Positions 1 to 28,390 of a stretch of 64,000 nucleotides of DNA are shown one piece after another; position 1 is the stretch's first letter; every line of letters starts with the position of its first letter. The DNA comes from Fratercula arctica (taxonomy: Eukaryota; Chordata; Aves; Charadriiformes; Alcidae). The position numbers were made by a program, and so were the translations under genes. The notes under the pieces are model-generated. The model searched no databases and was not told the DNA's origin. It saw nothing but the letters and a program-made list of their open reading frames with translations. The stretch is taken from NCBI GenBank assembly GCA_947846985.1, contig CANTUZ010000004.1, positions 8,856,927-8,920,926 on the forward strand, read 5' to 3'.

Positions 1-1382
1 ACACTTTAAGAAAATCTTGAGAATCATTAAGGAAATATTAGAACACATATAGAATAAACATATAAAACTAGATACAAAGTTGTCCTAATTGCTAAGTAAA
101 ATTTAAATATTATACGTGTCAAACCTTTTACATTTTGAGAATCCTATTCTAAATGAACTGAGGATACCAGTGGGATCTCATCTAGCCAGAAAACTACTTT
201 GTCACATACAAATACGCTGTATAAATAACATCACGACGCTTAAAGAACTAGAACTGAATTCTGAGTGTACCAATGGTTAATTTTCTTGGCCATGTGCAGA
301 CAGCTGATTTACTCTTTTTCCTCTTCTTCCTACATGGAAAACCTTTGTCCTGGGACTGGACTATCCCTCCTGCTAAGGGGAAGCTAGAGAGAAAAGAAGT
401 TGTGGGGTTTTTTTTAATTAAAATTTAAATTGGTGCAGAGCAAAAGATTGTGAGATCAGGTCATTTGTTTACTACTGTCAGGAAACAGACTGAGAGGCCT
501 ATCAAATTACCTAAATTTATACTCTATGCAAATCACACAAAGAATGCAGATTTTTTTTTTTTCCTGTAGGCCCTTTAATGCTCTATCAACAGCACTAGTA
601 ATATTCAACTAGAGAAAAAACTTTCAGCCCTAAATGTTCACCTCATTAATTGCCATACACAGAACACTTTATCTCTACTAATTGGATAACCTTAATCTCC
701 AACTATAGAAGACAAGTAATCAGTAGAGGCTGTTTAGAACAAAATTGCTGGTCTCTCTTCACAACACAAGGCAAGTTTAACGCATTTCTCCCATGAAGCA
801 GATATACAGCATCTCAGGAGCCACAATTAGGCCTGATCTAACAAACACCCGTTGAGCTCTTTGCTCCTTTAGCTCTCTAGAATACCTGTGCTATATCTTA
901 AAATTTTTGCCAATATGAAGATCTTGTGATCATCACTACAAGATCAGAAAGATCTGTTGGATGTTATTTTCTACAATATGTGAGGCAACTTGAAACTTTC
1001 AGTCATTTCAGAAAGGTGGAATGTTTGCCTGAGTAGAGTAATGTTAAATTCCCTTATCCATCAATAAAGCGCAATTGGTCATAGACTACTTAGTGGGTAC
1101 TGGTACAAGAGAGCATCTTGGAACTTGTTTTTTCCTGCAGCCAGCAATCCAAACCAGCTAATTTTTAACTACAAACAATTAGAATTTCTTCGGACTAGAG
1201 CATTTCATTTATAATGGCATACACAAGCATATACAAGTGGTTCCCATTTATTCAATTTTGATACCACTCACAATGGCTATGCCTTAAAATTCCCAACATA
1301 CAGTTGCTGAGGATTCCTACTTCCAGTGCCCAATTTCATCCTAAAAACCATTACAGAAGTGAGGAAAGAAGATATGCTTTAC
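1..1382 (-). other. MFSD8: MFSD8 intron 5 (partial), no further exon seen
   Basis: AT-rich sequence left of exon 5. I looked on the minus strand for the next MFSD8 exon and did not find it, so this is read as intron running out of the window. No repeat family recognised. Confidence 0.7.
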
Positions 1383-1496
1383 CTGGTCCTAATATGAAGC
1401 CAACTGCTTGGCAGGCACTGGTATTGGCCATGGCACTTGTTCTTTCCGTAAGAGAAGTGGCACCTGCAATATACGATCGAACTACAGCCACGTTTC
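1383..1496 (-). CDS. MFSD8: MFSD8 coding exon 5
   Basis: 114 nt; two bases finish Gly, then [20 protein letters not shown] through QAVGFILGP, ending in phase 1 at a CCAG|GTAAAG donor. Leftmost MFSD8 exon found in the window; the next exon must lie at a coordinate below 1. Confidence 0.95.
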
Positions 1497-4400
1497 CTTA
1501 AAAAAAAACAAAACCAAGAAAGCGTTCATGTAAAGACCAAGTTACATTCTTAAATTGTCCAGTGCCATTTATTTTAGGGGGGGTTCTTTTTTATTTTGCA
1601 AGAAAATAAAACTCAGCACTCGCTCTAGTATTTATATACAACTGCACAATTACACAATTTTCTTATAAACTAGTATTGGCTGACTCTCCTTTGTTAAGTA
1701 ATAAGTTATCATTCACATAATGGTAAATGTGGTACTAAAATATCATGTTAACTATCTTACACAAGACATAGAATTTAATAATTTCCAGAAATGTAAATTC
1801 TGCTGTGGTTACCTGCTCCAAATCCTACAAGAGCACGTGCAGTCAGCATGTAGTATTTGTTGTGTGAATGAGGTAAATGGACGTAGGCATAAAGACAATT
1901 AGCAGCTACTGAAATAGTAGTTGAAACAACGAGAGGTTCTCTCCTTGGCCTGTAATTGGACCACAAGCCAAACAGGGGAGAGGCAACCATTTGGCCAATG
2001 CTATATGAAGCTATAATCCAGCCCAAGAAACTCGCATCTGCTGTCGGATCAATCTGCAGAAACAAATTAATCAGTTCTATGAGTAAAGTATTACAGTATT
2101 TTATAATATCAACAAAACCATTTCAGAATCAGTCTCTGAAATACCTAAGACTCTGCACTGTAATTCCGAGGGTATATGGCACCATGCAATGCAGTATCAA
2201 ACCTAAGCTATCACTAAACAACTTAGTGTGTCTGCATGGCATTATGTGGTATTTAATATAAATACACCACTCTGGGTCTCAGAAGCAGTTGTTTTCACAC
2301 AATACGGTATGGGGCAATAAACCTTGGCTAACTCTCTCCAGCAATGCACCAAACCAATAAGTGCTTTGCTTCTGAGACTGGAAATGGCTTACTTGCAGCA
2401 AACTCGAATAGTTTTCATACAGCACTGCTGATGTTATAGGTTATAGACATAACTTGTACACAGTTTACATGCCAGGAGCAAGGAGTCACCTAAGTCATCT
2501 CTGCGCATGCCTTAGTCTGTCCTGATTTACAAGGCTGATGATGCATTTTCCTTTCTTCTCCAAGAATTCAGTACCAGCCTCAATTTTAACGATACCTCCA
2601 GGACCCTGCCCAGGACATATTCTTCCAAATTTGCATATGAAACTGCCTTCTACAATTCCAGGAGCAGTAAAATCCTAGCAGAGATTAATTTAAAGTTTTA
2701 GAGACATTTTATGCCACTTCTAACAAGAATGCAACAAAGAGGGGAAAAAACCCAAACAAACTAAAACCACTATCCAGGAACACAGTCAATTTCCTTTTAA
2801 AAATATCAAGAGGACCTACATGCAACAATGTGACATTTACAGAATAAGTGCTCCCTTCAGCTTCCTTTTTTTTTTTTCTCTAAAATGCCGACAAGCCTTG
2901 TGTATTATGTTTTAATGCTACAAATGCATTCAGATAAAGAAATTTCTATTGATTCACTGTTCAAGAAAACAGTGAAATTATATTGGAAAACCAAATACTT
3001 CTGTGTTATGATGTACCTTTATCTATTCAGGAAATCCACTGGCAGATTATACAGGAAATAATGAAAGCTGTCCAAGTGGATGGCAAAATAAAAGTCTCTT
3101 AAAACCACACACTTCCCTTTACTGTTTCTTTTCCTAAATAAAAATGTCAGGTTTTGTATTACATACTTTCTGAGCAGGAGTTTCTGTTCTTATTAATTAA
3201 AAAAAAACCAACCATATTTACAAACCTTTTGGAGATATGGCCACACAGACATAATTACAATTGAGAAACCTGCAATGCAGTAAAAACATAACTGAAGTTA
3301 CTTCATTTGCCGTGTTTATCAGTAATTTGCTTTAATGAAACAGTTATTAGAAGTTCATTCTTCTGCCACTAAGTGTATTATAATGTAAAACTGTGCATCA
3401 GTCTGTCACCTGAAAAAAATACGCGTTATATGCTTTTTTTAAGGAGTGATAATTCCTCCTAACAGGAGGAACTATTTTTAAAAGGACAGTTTATAGGTGT
3501 GTACAAATTAAACAAAAAGAAAAAAACCCTCCCATGAAAAGAATACTGATGCGCCAAGCAAACTGCAAGGGATTTTTCCTCCCAATGGAAAGACAACAAG
3601 GTCCCCAGAGTAAAAAGAATTTCTTGATATACTGACATATTTGTATTAATTTAGCAAATAAATTTTAATTCATCAAATTAAAAAAAAATAATCACTTAAG
3701 TATCCTATAATTTTCAAGATAATTTCTAGACCCATAGAAAATCACCAGAAGTCAAAAATCAACAGAATTCTTGTTTCCAGGGGCAGTTATCTAGGAATTA
3801 AACTGCAGTACAGATGCAAAATCCCATAGGAGAAAATAAGCTTTCATACACATTTTGAAATAGACAACATACATTCCTAGAAAGATCTTACCTCTTAAGA
3901 ACTCAGCACCAATTGGATTTTCATTCCCTAGAAGTTTCACTTTGGATGATATAAGTGTGACCTCTGTTTTATTTGGTTCTGAGCAATAACCTTACTCTAC
4001 AACTACCTTTTACCCTGAACTATTACAAAGCCATAAAACAAAGATTTAAGTAATATGTCATTTAAACAGAGTATTATTTAACTTATCTTATTAAATGTAA
4101 CTTTGTTTGATTTGCTAGTCATATCTTCCCTTTTGAAGAATCAGAAAATGCATCTTTTTAAGGTTATAAAAATAAATAGTAGCATTAAAGGAGCTACGGA
4201 GTTGAAATCTAGAAAACCCTGCAATTTTCAAACCAAAATATATTCATTAAGTAAATAACATTGAACTCCACCTGTGTTTACTCACCTACACTACTGAGAA
4301 ACATAGTAAGATACATAATCCAGATGGAACGCCACCTGCTCTTATAATGCTCTTGTGTTTCCACAACATCCCTGTTTTTGAACCAAAAGTCAAGAGAGAA

Positions 4401-6034
4401 AGAAATCATTATCAGATTCTCTTCTAGTTGTTCCCACAGGACACTGAAAACATTTTTCACAAACCTCTCAATACAATTGTGTAAATTGTTATGCAACAAT
4501 GGATTTCCACACAGCAAAGAATACAAAGAATTTATTTCATATGCAAGCTAATTTTTCACTGAAAAATACTATATTGGCAAATCAAGAAACTAATAGAAAT
4601 GCTATCATGTACCATTGCATTCAAATGTTACACAAAGAGATCTTTATCTAGAGAGATCTTCAATTCTGCAATCTCTTTGTATAGACACTTTGGAGCACGA
4701 CAGGTATCACGTAAAGGATTTAAGCGCGTATTAAACCATAAAACTCCAGACATCTTCTCAGAATTATGACTTTAAAGCAAAAAAACCCCAAACCTGAATA
4801 ACTATTGATTATACTGAAAGGTACGGCCAGTCTATTCTTACCCATTGTAACTATACAATGTAAGAAGATGTGTGTAAAATACATTGTTGAAAATTGTAAG
4901 GGCTGCAAAAAAATTTAAAATAGAAGTTACAAACTTTGTGAGCAGTAAGTTATTTTTCTAAAATTCATAAGCACCTTCTGAGACCCACGTACTTTTTCAG
5001 AAGCGAGAACATTTCAGGGTACACCTCTTTTGGTTTTGAAGTATTCTAAATAAGATAATCTCTGTCCAAAAGGTGCAGACCTAGGCTATATATGCCTGAA
5101 CATAGTTCATAAACATTGTTTATACAGGTCATACATAGACTTAGGCATACGTGCAATTTTAAAGCTAATATAACTATTCCACAGCATGATTTGTACATTT
5201 ATTTCTTCAGAAATGTTCATACCGGTGAAGTGTCTTGGTTCAGTGAAATGATGCATCTAAATGTACTTTGTAACCTTATTGCCTATCACGCATAGCAAAA
5301 AGCCTGTCAAGCTCTTGTATATGCTATGCGTATGCTATGTTTGGTTACTTTCAAGATTGTAGTTACATCAAGCGGTATGCTTCAGGCAGAACACTTCAGC
5401 AGACGGGGGCGGCGGCCACCCCTGCACATTGAAGACACTGTTGCTTTCCTGACAGAAGGAAAGAAACAAGTGATCAAGTGCTGCTTGCACAAGAAGAGTC
5501 CTACTAAAGACCAGACTTCAGCACCACGATAATGGAATTTTATGCATTTTAGAAAGTTCCCGAGCGTTTTTTTTTTGTTGTTGTTGTTTTGTTTTGTTTT
5601 TTGTTCTGTTTTTTACAAAGGGATCCATCCCCCGCCGGCCCCAGCCCCCGGGAGGCCACCAGCGCGGCCGGGGAAGGCGGCCGGGTCTGTCACCCCTCGG
5701 CCGGGTCTGTCACCCCTCGGCCGGGTCCCTGGGCGGGCGGTTTCCCTCAGGCTTGGGCTTCCCTCGCGGGGTAAAGCACCCACGCAGGGTGCAAGAGGGA
5801 CTCGTCGCCCACGGGTGGTTCCCCTTGACACTCGTGGGGGTGTCGCCTCAGCCGCCCCTCCCGGCGCTGTGAGGGACGGGCGGCAGCCGTTGGCGCAGCA
5901 CAAGGAATCGCCTCAGAAAGGAGGGGGGGGAAGGAACCAAGCCCCTACCTGCTCTCCTCCTCCGCCTCTCCGCCACTCAGCAAAGGCTCCTGCCCCTCAG
6001 CAGCCACCTCCGTACTGCAGATCGCGGCCGCCAT
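1383..6034 (-). CDS. MFSD8: MFSD8 (CLN7), 5' part: first five coding exons
   Basis: Major facilitator superfamily protein of the lysosomal membrane; in humans its loss causes the CLN7 form of neuronal ceroid lipofuscinosis. Coding exons (minus strand order): 5949-6034, 4286-4371, 3226-3269, 1813-2053, 1383-1496. They join in frame to about 190 residues of a protein usually near 520 residues. Visible: an acidic N-terminus with the dileucine sorting motif EPLL (residues 16-19), the family block [12 protein letters not shown]1 at about 45-66, TM2 at about 81-102, the MFS motif-A-like loop [13 protein letters not shown]3 at about 112-131, then GAGN and RSYIAGATS. All junctions are GT-AG with matching phases. 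The ATG at 6034 is chosen because it gives the dileucine N-terminus and has G at -3 and +4. Later exons, stop codon and poly(A) site lie left of base 1. Identification rests on remembered family similarity and on the ABHD18/LARP1B neighbours. Confidence 0.95.
1813..2053 (-). CDS. MFSD8: MFSD8 coding exon 4
   Basis: 241 nt from a CTGCAG acceptor to an AGCAG|GTAACC donor. Encodes [14 protein letters not shown]2, the motif-A-like loop [13 protein letters not shown]3 and the start of TM4 (ARALVGFGA). Ends with one base of the following Gly codon. Confidence 0.97.
3226..3269 (-). CDS. MFSD8: MFSD8 coding exon 3 (44 nt)
   Basis: Very short exon after a TTGCAG-type acceptor (high end 3269): two bases finish a Gly codon, then 14 codons [14 protein letters not shown] complete TM1 and end in phase 0 before GTTTGT. 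Too short for an ORF scan, but length, phase and sequence all agree with MFSD8. Confidence 0.95.
4286..4371 (-). CDS. MFSD8: MFSD8 coding exon 2
   Basis: 86 nt, begins with one base that completes an Arg codon from exon 1, then [17 protein letters not shown] and the start of TM1 ([10 protein letters not shown]), ending in phase 1 at a GTAG|GTGAG donor. The [10 protein letters not shown] block is a strong MFSD8 signature. Confidence 0.95.
5678..5727. repeat. 20-bp direct repeat, about 2.4 copies
   Basis: The unit CCGGGTCTGTCACCCCTCGG occurs twice without a gap (5681-5700 and 5701-5720), followed by a partial third copy (5721-5727) and preceded by a matching CGG. It lies in MFSD8 intron 1 within the CpG island. 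Confidence 0.9.
5949..6034 (-). CDS. MFSD8: MFSD8 coding exon 1
   Basis: Starts at ATG 6034 and ends at an AG|GTAGGG donor after 28 codons plus 2 bases. Encodes the cytosolic N-terminus with GQEPLL, an acidic dileucine lysosomal-sorting signal, then an acidic GEAEEES stretch. The sequence before EPLL differs from the mammalian N-terminus as I recall it; the motif itself is kept. Confidence 0.88.
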
Positions 6035-6086
6035 ACCTCAGCCGCTCCCGAGCACCGTCGTGCCTGGATCCACCCCGGCTCCCGTC

Positions 6087-6135
6087 CCGTCCCGCCCCGC
6101 CCCGCCCCGCCCCCGCCCCGCCCCCGCCCCGCCCT
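6087..6135. promoter_or_regulatory. Clustered GC boxes (Sp1/KLF type)
   Basis: About 50 bp of nearly uninterrupted CCCCGCCC units, read as GGGCGGGG on the MFSD8 strand. It sits 55-100 bp upstream of the MFSD8 ATG. The G-rich strand could also form a quadruplex. Site calls are by consensus only. Confidence 0.75.
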
Positions 6136-6186
6136 CCGCACTCGGTGGCCGGGTCCGCCCTCAAACGGGCGCCTGAGCCGCCCCAG

Positions 6187-6196
6187 GTCACGTGCT
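6187..6196. promoter_or_regulatory. CACGTG E-box, CLEAR-like (GTCACGTGCT)
   Basis: Eight of ten positions match the CLEAR consensus GTCACGTGAC bound by TFEB/TFE3, which drives many lysosomal genes. It is about 155 bp upstream of the ATG of MFSD8, itself a lysosomal gene. Position and gene function support the call; USF- or MYC-type factors could use the same core. Confidence 0.55.
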
Positions 6197-6199
6197 AGG

Positions 6200-6326
6200 G
6201 GGCGGGGACAGTGACCGCTCCGCCGAGCGCCTGCGTACGTGCGCCTGCCCGCGCGTGCGGCTGGTCCGGCCCGTCCCTTCAGCCTTCCCGCCCGCCCGCC
6301 AGGTGCCTCAGCGCCGGGCCCGACGG
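6200..6326 (+). other. ABHD18: Probable ABHD18 5' non-coding exon 1
   Basis: A plus-strand donor CGACGG|GTGAGT at 6326/6327 lies in the CpG island, downstream of the shared promoter. The first ABHD18 coding exon has an acceptor at 9186, so a 5' UTR exon is required upstream; this is the best candidate. The start (6200) is a guess, since no transcription start can be read from sequence. Confidence 0.5.
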
Positions 6327-7006
6327 GTGAGTGACCTTCGCGACGGCTGAGGCGGTCTCCCCTCGCCCCGCGGCGGGGTACCGACCCCTCTCCTGCCGCC
6401 GGAACGGGCTGGGTGTCACCCCCACGGGCGCTGAGGGGGCGCGGGCGTTGGGTGAGGGCGCCTCTCGCCTTCCCCCGCGGCCGCGCTGGGGAGCGCCTGG
6501 GTCCCGCTTCTGCGGCTCGGCGGCCTGAGGGGGTTTCTGTAAGGCACCGGTGAGATTTTTGTCTGTGTGTGTGTCCATCTGCAGCCCGGGGTCGGCAGGG
6601 CGCCGTCTGCGGAGCCCTGCACTTTGGACCAGGCAGCGCTCGGGTTAGGCTCCCCATCCGCTTATAACCAAACAGGGAGCGAGGGGAGGAGAGGCCGGTA
6701 GGCAGCCGCTCGGTGTAACGAAGCTTCTGGCTTAGGCCCCTTTGTTTATCAGCAGGGTCCTCTGTGGGTGAAATTACGGTGGGTCTTGTCTCTGACTTGT
6801 CACGGTGACTTCTTTGTGATTATTTTAAGTTATCTTTCTTCTGTCGGAGGGGGCGGGGGGGAAAGCATAACCTGACATTAATTGGAAGAGAGCTTTTTTT
6901 AAAAAGTAATAGGGCAGGGAAGTTAAGGAATCAGTCTTCTAAAACAGATACACCGTCTTGGCTTTTTCAAGCTTTAACTTCTTGGTGGGAGCTGTTTCAT
7001 ACTCAT

Positions 7007-7134
7007 GCCCCATCCCTGGAAATGTTCAAGGCCAGGTTTTGAGCAGCCTGGTCCGGTGGGAGGTGTCTCTGCCCATGGCAGGGGGGTTGGAACTAGGTGA
7101 TCTTTAAGGTCCCTTCCAATTCTAACATTCTATG
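7007..7134 (+). mobile_element. CR1 LINE, 3' end fragment
   Basis: Contains the CR1 tail signature: ATCCCTGGAAATGTTCAAGG, GGGTTGGAACTAGGTGATCT, TTTAAGGTCCCTTCCAA, ending ATTCTATG. About 130 bp, 5'-truncated, in ABHD18 intron 1. Confidence 0.9.
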
Positions 7135-8962
7135 TATAGAAGTAGTAGATCGGGCCTTTAATAAAGTCTTTGTGTACTTTCACACGGTGTTTTTCTTGTA
7201 ACTGAAGCTGCACACACTGGATAAAAAGGAATAGCTGACCTCTTGCGTGTTGGATTTTGGATGAATTTTTGTATCTGTTTCTATGAAAAAAGTGTACAAA
7301 CAAAAAATATATAGTTAGTATGCATTATGAGGGTTCTGGAAGCAAAGAAAAGCACTGTTCCTAGACCAAAAGCCCAGTTACAATTTATCTGTAAGTTTCC
7401 TTGTCATCTTCTCTGGAAAACACTATTTTAAAATTTAGGGTTTTTTTATTTAGTGGATCACTTCTTAATGTGCCTTGTATCTGTTACAGTTTCTATTCAC
7501 AACTTACAATTATGTAAAGCTTATCGTGTTAGCAATATGCTAATTGGATATTCATAATGCAGATACTATTTCTTGGGCTACACAGCTACGCAGCATCTTC
7601 ATCAGGTCACTGCTTCCAGCTGACCTGTTTTACAAAGGAATCATTATGTGATGTGTGTGGTATCAAGTGGTGGAAATCCAGTTGCATTCCAAATCAAGCT
7701 CTGCTGATTCTTTTCTCGAGTTCAAACTCTCACTGCTAAAATACACTCTTTATTTCTACCGTGAAGTTATAAAACTTCAGCCTACAACAGCTGGATTTGC
7801 CTTTTCTGACAGTCAAAGTATTTGTAATTGTCTTTCCACATGGACATTGATGGGCAGTGACTGAAGCATGTCCTACCCTTTTGTTACTAAGATAAAATGG
7901 GAGGATGACCCCAATTTTATGTCAGTAATATTTCTGAGAAGTTCTATACAATAGAATACTTTTCTGTTTTAGTGTTTCCTGTACTCTTTCTAGTAGTGGT
8001 TTAATCTTGAATCTGATTAATTGAAATATCCTGAATCCTGAAAAGACTTTAGAGTCTTTATTCAATCAATGAAATAGAATACAGGATGAGACAACCCTTT
8101 CACCTCAATCAATGTTGCATTTAAATATAATGTACTTGTCTAGAAACTTGTTTTGGCATTCCCTTGGTGCAACAGAGAGAGCTCATCAGGCCAGCCTTTG
8201 AACTGATGGCAAAATCAACATCTTAATGCTTTCTCTCTACTTGCCTTTTTTTTTTTTGAAATTATTAAACAAAACCAAAAACAACAAACAACCAAACAAA
8301 ATATGCAAGGCTGCTTTGTTAAGCATCAAAACATTTGTAAAAGTGTTTTTCTTTTTTCTATATATTGATTCTTAAGTATTGGCTTCTTAGAAGTGCAAAG
8401 GAATGTATTTATTAATCTGACCACAATTTTAACTTGTTATATTCAGACAAATTTATTTTAAGAATGACCATATTAAAGTGTGGAAGAATAACTGAATTTT
8501 GGATTAAAATGAAAAAAACCCAAAACATTAATTAAATTACACTCTTTTAGAGTGTTAGAAAGTTATTTAGACCATTTAGTATTGAGGGATCTGGAAATAC
8601 TAGAAAATAGTTGAAGGTAACTTACTGACCAAGTATGTGATTATTAAATTTGTTGTTTTCTTAGGTGTACACAGATCCTGGACATTTTTTAATTGAATAA
8701 CGTGTATTATACTGACCAAGAAGCCAGATCTGCGTTGCGTTCTCTTTTTTTTTTCTTCCTTCCTCATTGGAAGAGCACAGTAGTGGCTCCCTGTTTACTT
8801 CAGTAAGTATTGTTTTGAAAATAATACTCAGCTTTCCTAAAACCTTGTTGGCTTTGACTATAGTTGAGATAGTGTATTTGCTGAAAGAAAAATTATACTG
8901 GTACGGATTTTGATGGCATGAGTTCTTCCCTGAAGGGAGTGGGAGCATCATTTTCAAAACTG

Positions 8963-9035
8963 TAAGAAATTGGCAAAAATTGGAAAGAAATGGGAAAAAA
9001 ATTGAAAGAAATGGAAAAAAAATTGGAAAGAAAGA
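8963..9035 (+). repeat. Degenerate A-rich minisatellite
   Basis: Four imperfect copies of a motif like TTGGAAAGAAATGGGAAAAA, differing by small indels, about 170 bp upstream of ABHD18 coding exon 1. Confidence 0.75.
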
Positions 9036-9155
9036 TAAGATATGTGTTTACTACTTCGGAATAAAATGTTGTGGCTCTTCATTAATACAGATACCAGAAT
9101 AAGAACCTACTTGTGTTACAATCAATGAGCTTGCCACTCAAGTTAACCCCTTTAA

Positions 9156-27311
<18,156 letters not shown>

Positions 27312-28390
27312 AAATCTTCATGATGTATCAAAACTGATCTCATTTGTATTTCCGCTTACTGGAATTCATATTTGGAAAACAAGCCTCTTGCAACATTGAG
27401 TAGATGGTCACTGACTTTCTGTTGTAGGTAACAATTATCAAAAATGGTAAAGTACCATCATTACCTTCATTTCAACCAAATGCCATTCTGACACACTTGC
27501 TTCAGCTTTACCTGTGAAAAAAACAACGGCAGCATTTGTTAGTGCATGAATGGCTCATGTACTTCATGTTTAATCACGTTATATATTCTTTTAATTCTGA
27601 ATAAATTCGGACTTGTGTATCAGTTGAAAACAGACCAATCCAAGTATTGAAAGAATGTAAAATTTGCTGTAGGGCTAAGATGCTGTCCTGTGTTTAGTGT
27701 ATTTCTACTTTGTTCCAGGTACTTTGGTTTCCTCTTGCTTCCTCCTCCCCTTGCTGTTCCTATTGTGTTGTACTATGGCTTTGCCAGCACTCGGCCTCCT
27801 GCGTTTGTCACTGATTTTCTCTATTATGAATTGAAAATGAGCTATAATAGAAGGGGCAGCATCAAATCTTTCAAAAAGAGCCTTTCAAAATTCAATGAAG
27901 AGTGAGACACAGACATCTTCATGGAGCAATTCATTGATCAGTTTCACAAAACTGGATAAGTGAAAAAGGCGTGTTTAGTAATTAATTGTTTACATGCATT
28001 CAAAAACTGTTTCTTCGAGATTTTACTCTTATAGAATGCTAGAGGAAATAAAAATATAATCATTTTTCTTTAGAAGCAGTGGCACAAAGTCTGATTCAAA
28101 GCAGTTAAATCAACAGCAGATTTTATGGTGCTATAAAGACCTGTTGAAATATTTCAACAGAGGTCCTTTTTAAAGTGCATTCAGTGCTGATATGCAAAAT
28201 ACAGTTTTGCTGTGTAATATTAAAGATGTATGTGAGACTAAGGGTTATCAAAACAGTTCGGTTAGCTCCTTATTTTTCAACACTGTTTTTTTGATTGGAT
28301 GGAAAATAAAAAAATTAGGATTATGAACGCATTTAAGAAAATCCAAAGTCTGTTGTTTCCTCTTTGGGGATCAAAAATGCCAATAAATTA
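27312..28390 (+). other. ABHD18: ABHD18 3' UTR with alternative poly(A) signals
   Basis: AATAAA hexamers occur at 27600-27605, 28047-28052, 28305-28310 and 28382-28387. The first would give a UTR of about 0.3 kb; which ones are used cannot be told from sequence. An in-phase splice acceptor and open frame at 27719-27905 lie inside this stretch (see findings). Confidence 0.6.

Larger units (their letters stand above)
5620..6540. promoter_or_regulatory. CpG island / head-to-head promoter of MFSD8 and ABHD18
   Basis: A block of about 0.9 kb dense in CG dinucleotides in otherwise AT-rich DNA. It contains the MFSD8 start codon (6034, minus) and, 0.3 kb away, the probable ABHD18 first non-coding exon (plus). 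GC boxes, a CACGTG element and no TATA box are the pattern of a TATA-less housekeeping promoter serving both genes. The long open frames here on both strands are products of base composition. Confidence 0.85.

Noticed and set aside
2501..2510. CTGCGCATGC, an NRF1-like palindrome
   Set aside because: A single match deep in MFSD8 intron 3, away from any promoter or CpG island; expected by chance.
5542..6657. Long open frames on both strands (5542-6198 plus; 5977-6657 minus) in the CG-rich region
   Set aside because: They lie in a CpG island, are Pro/Arg/Gly-rich on every frame and overlap the true MFSD8 exon 1 in another frame; composition explains them.
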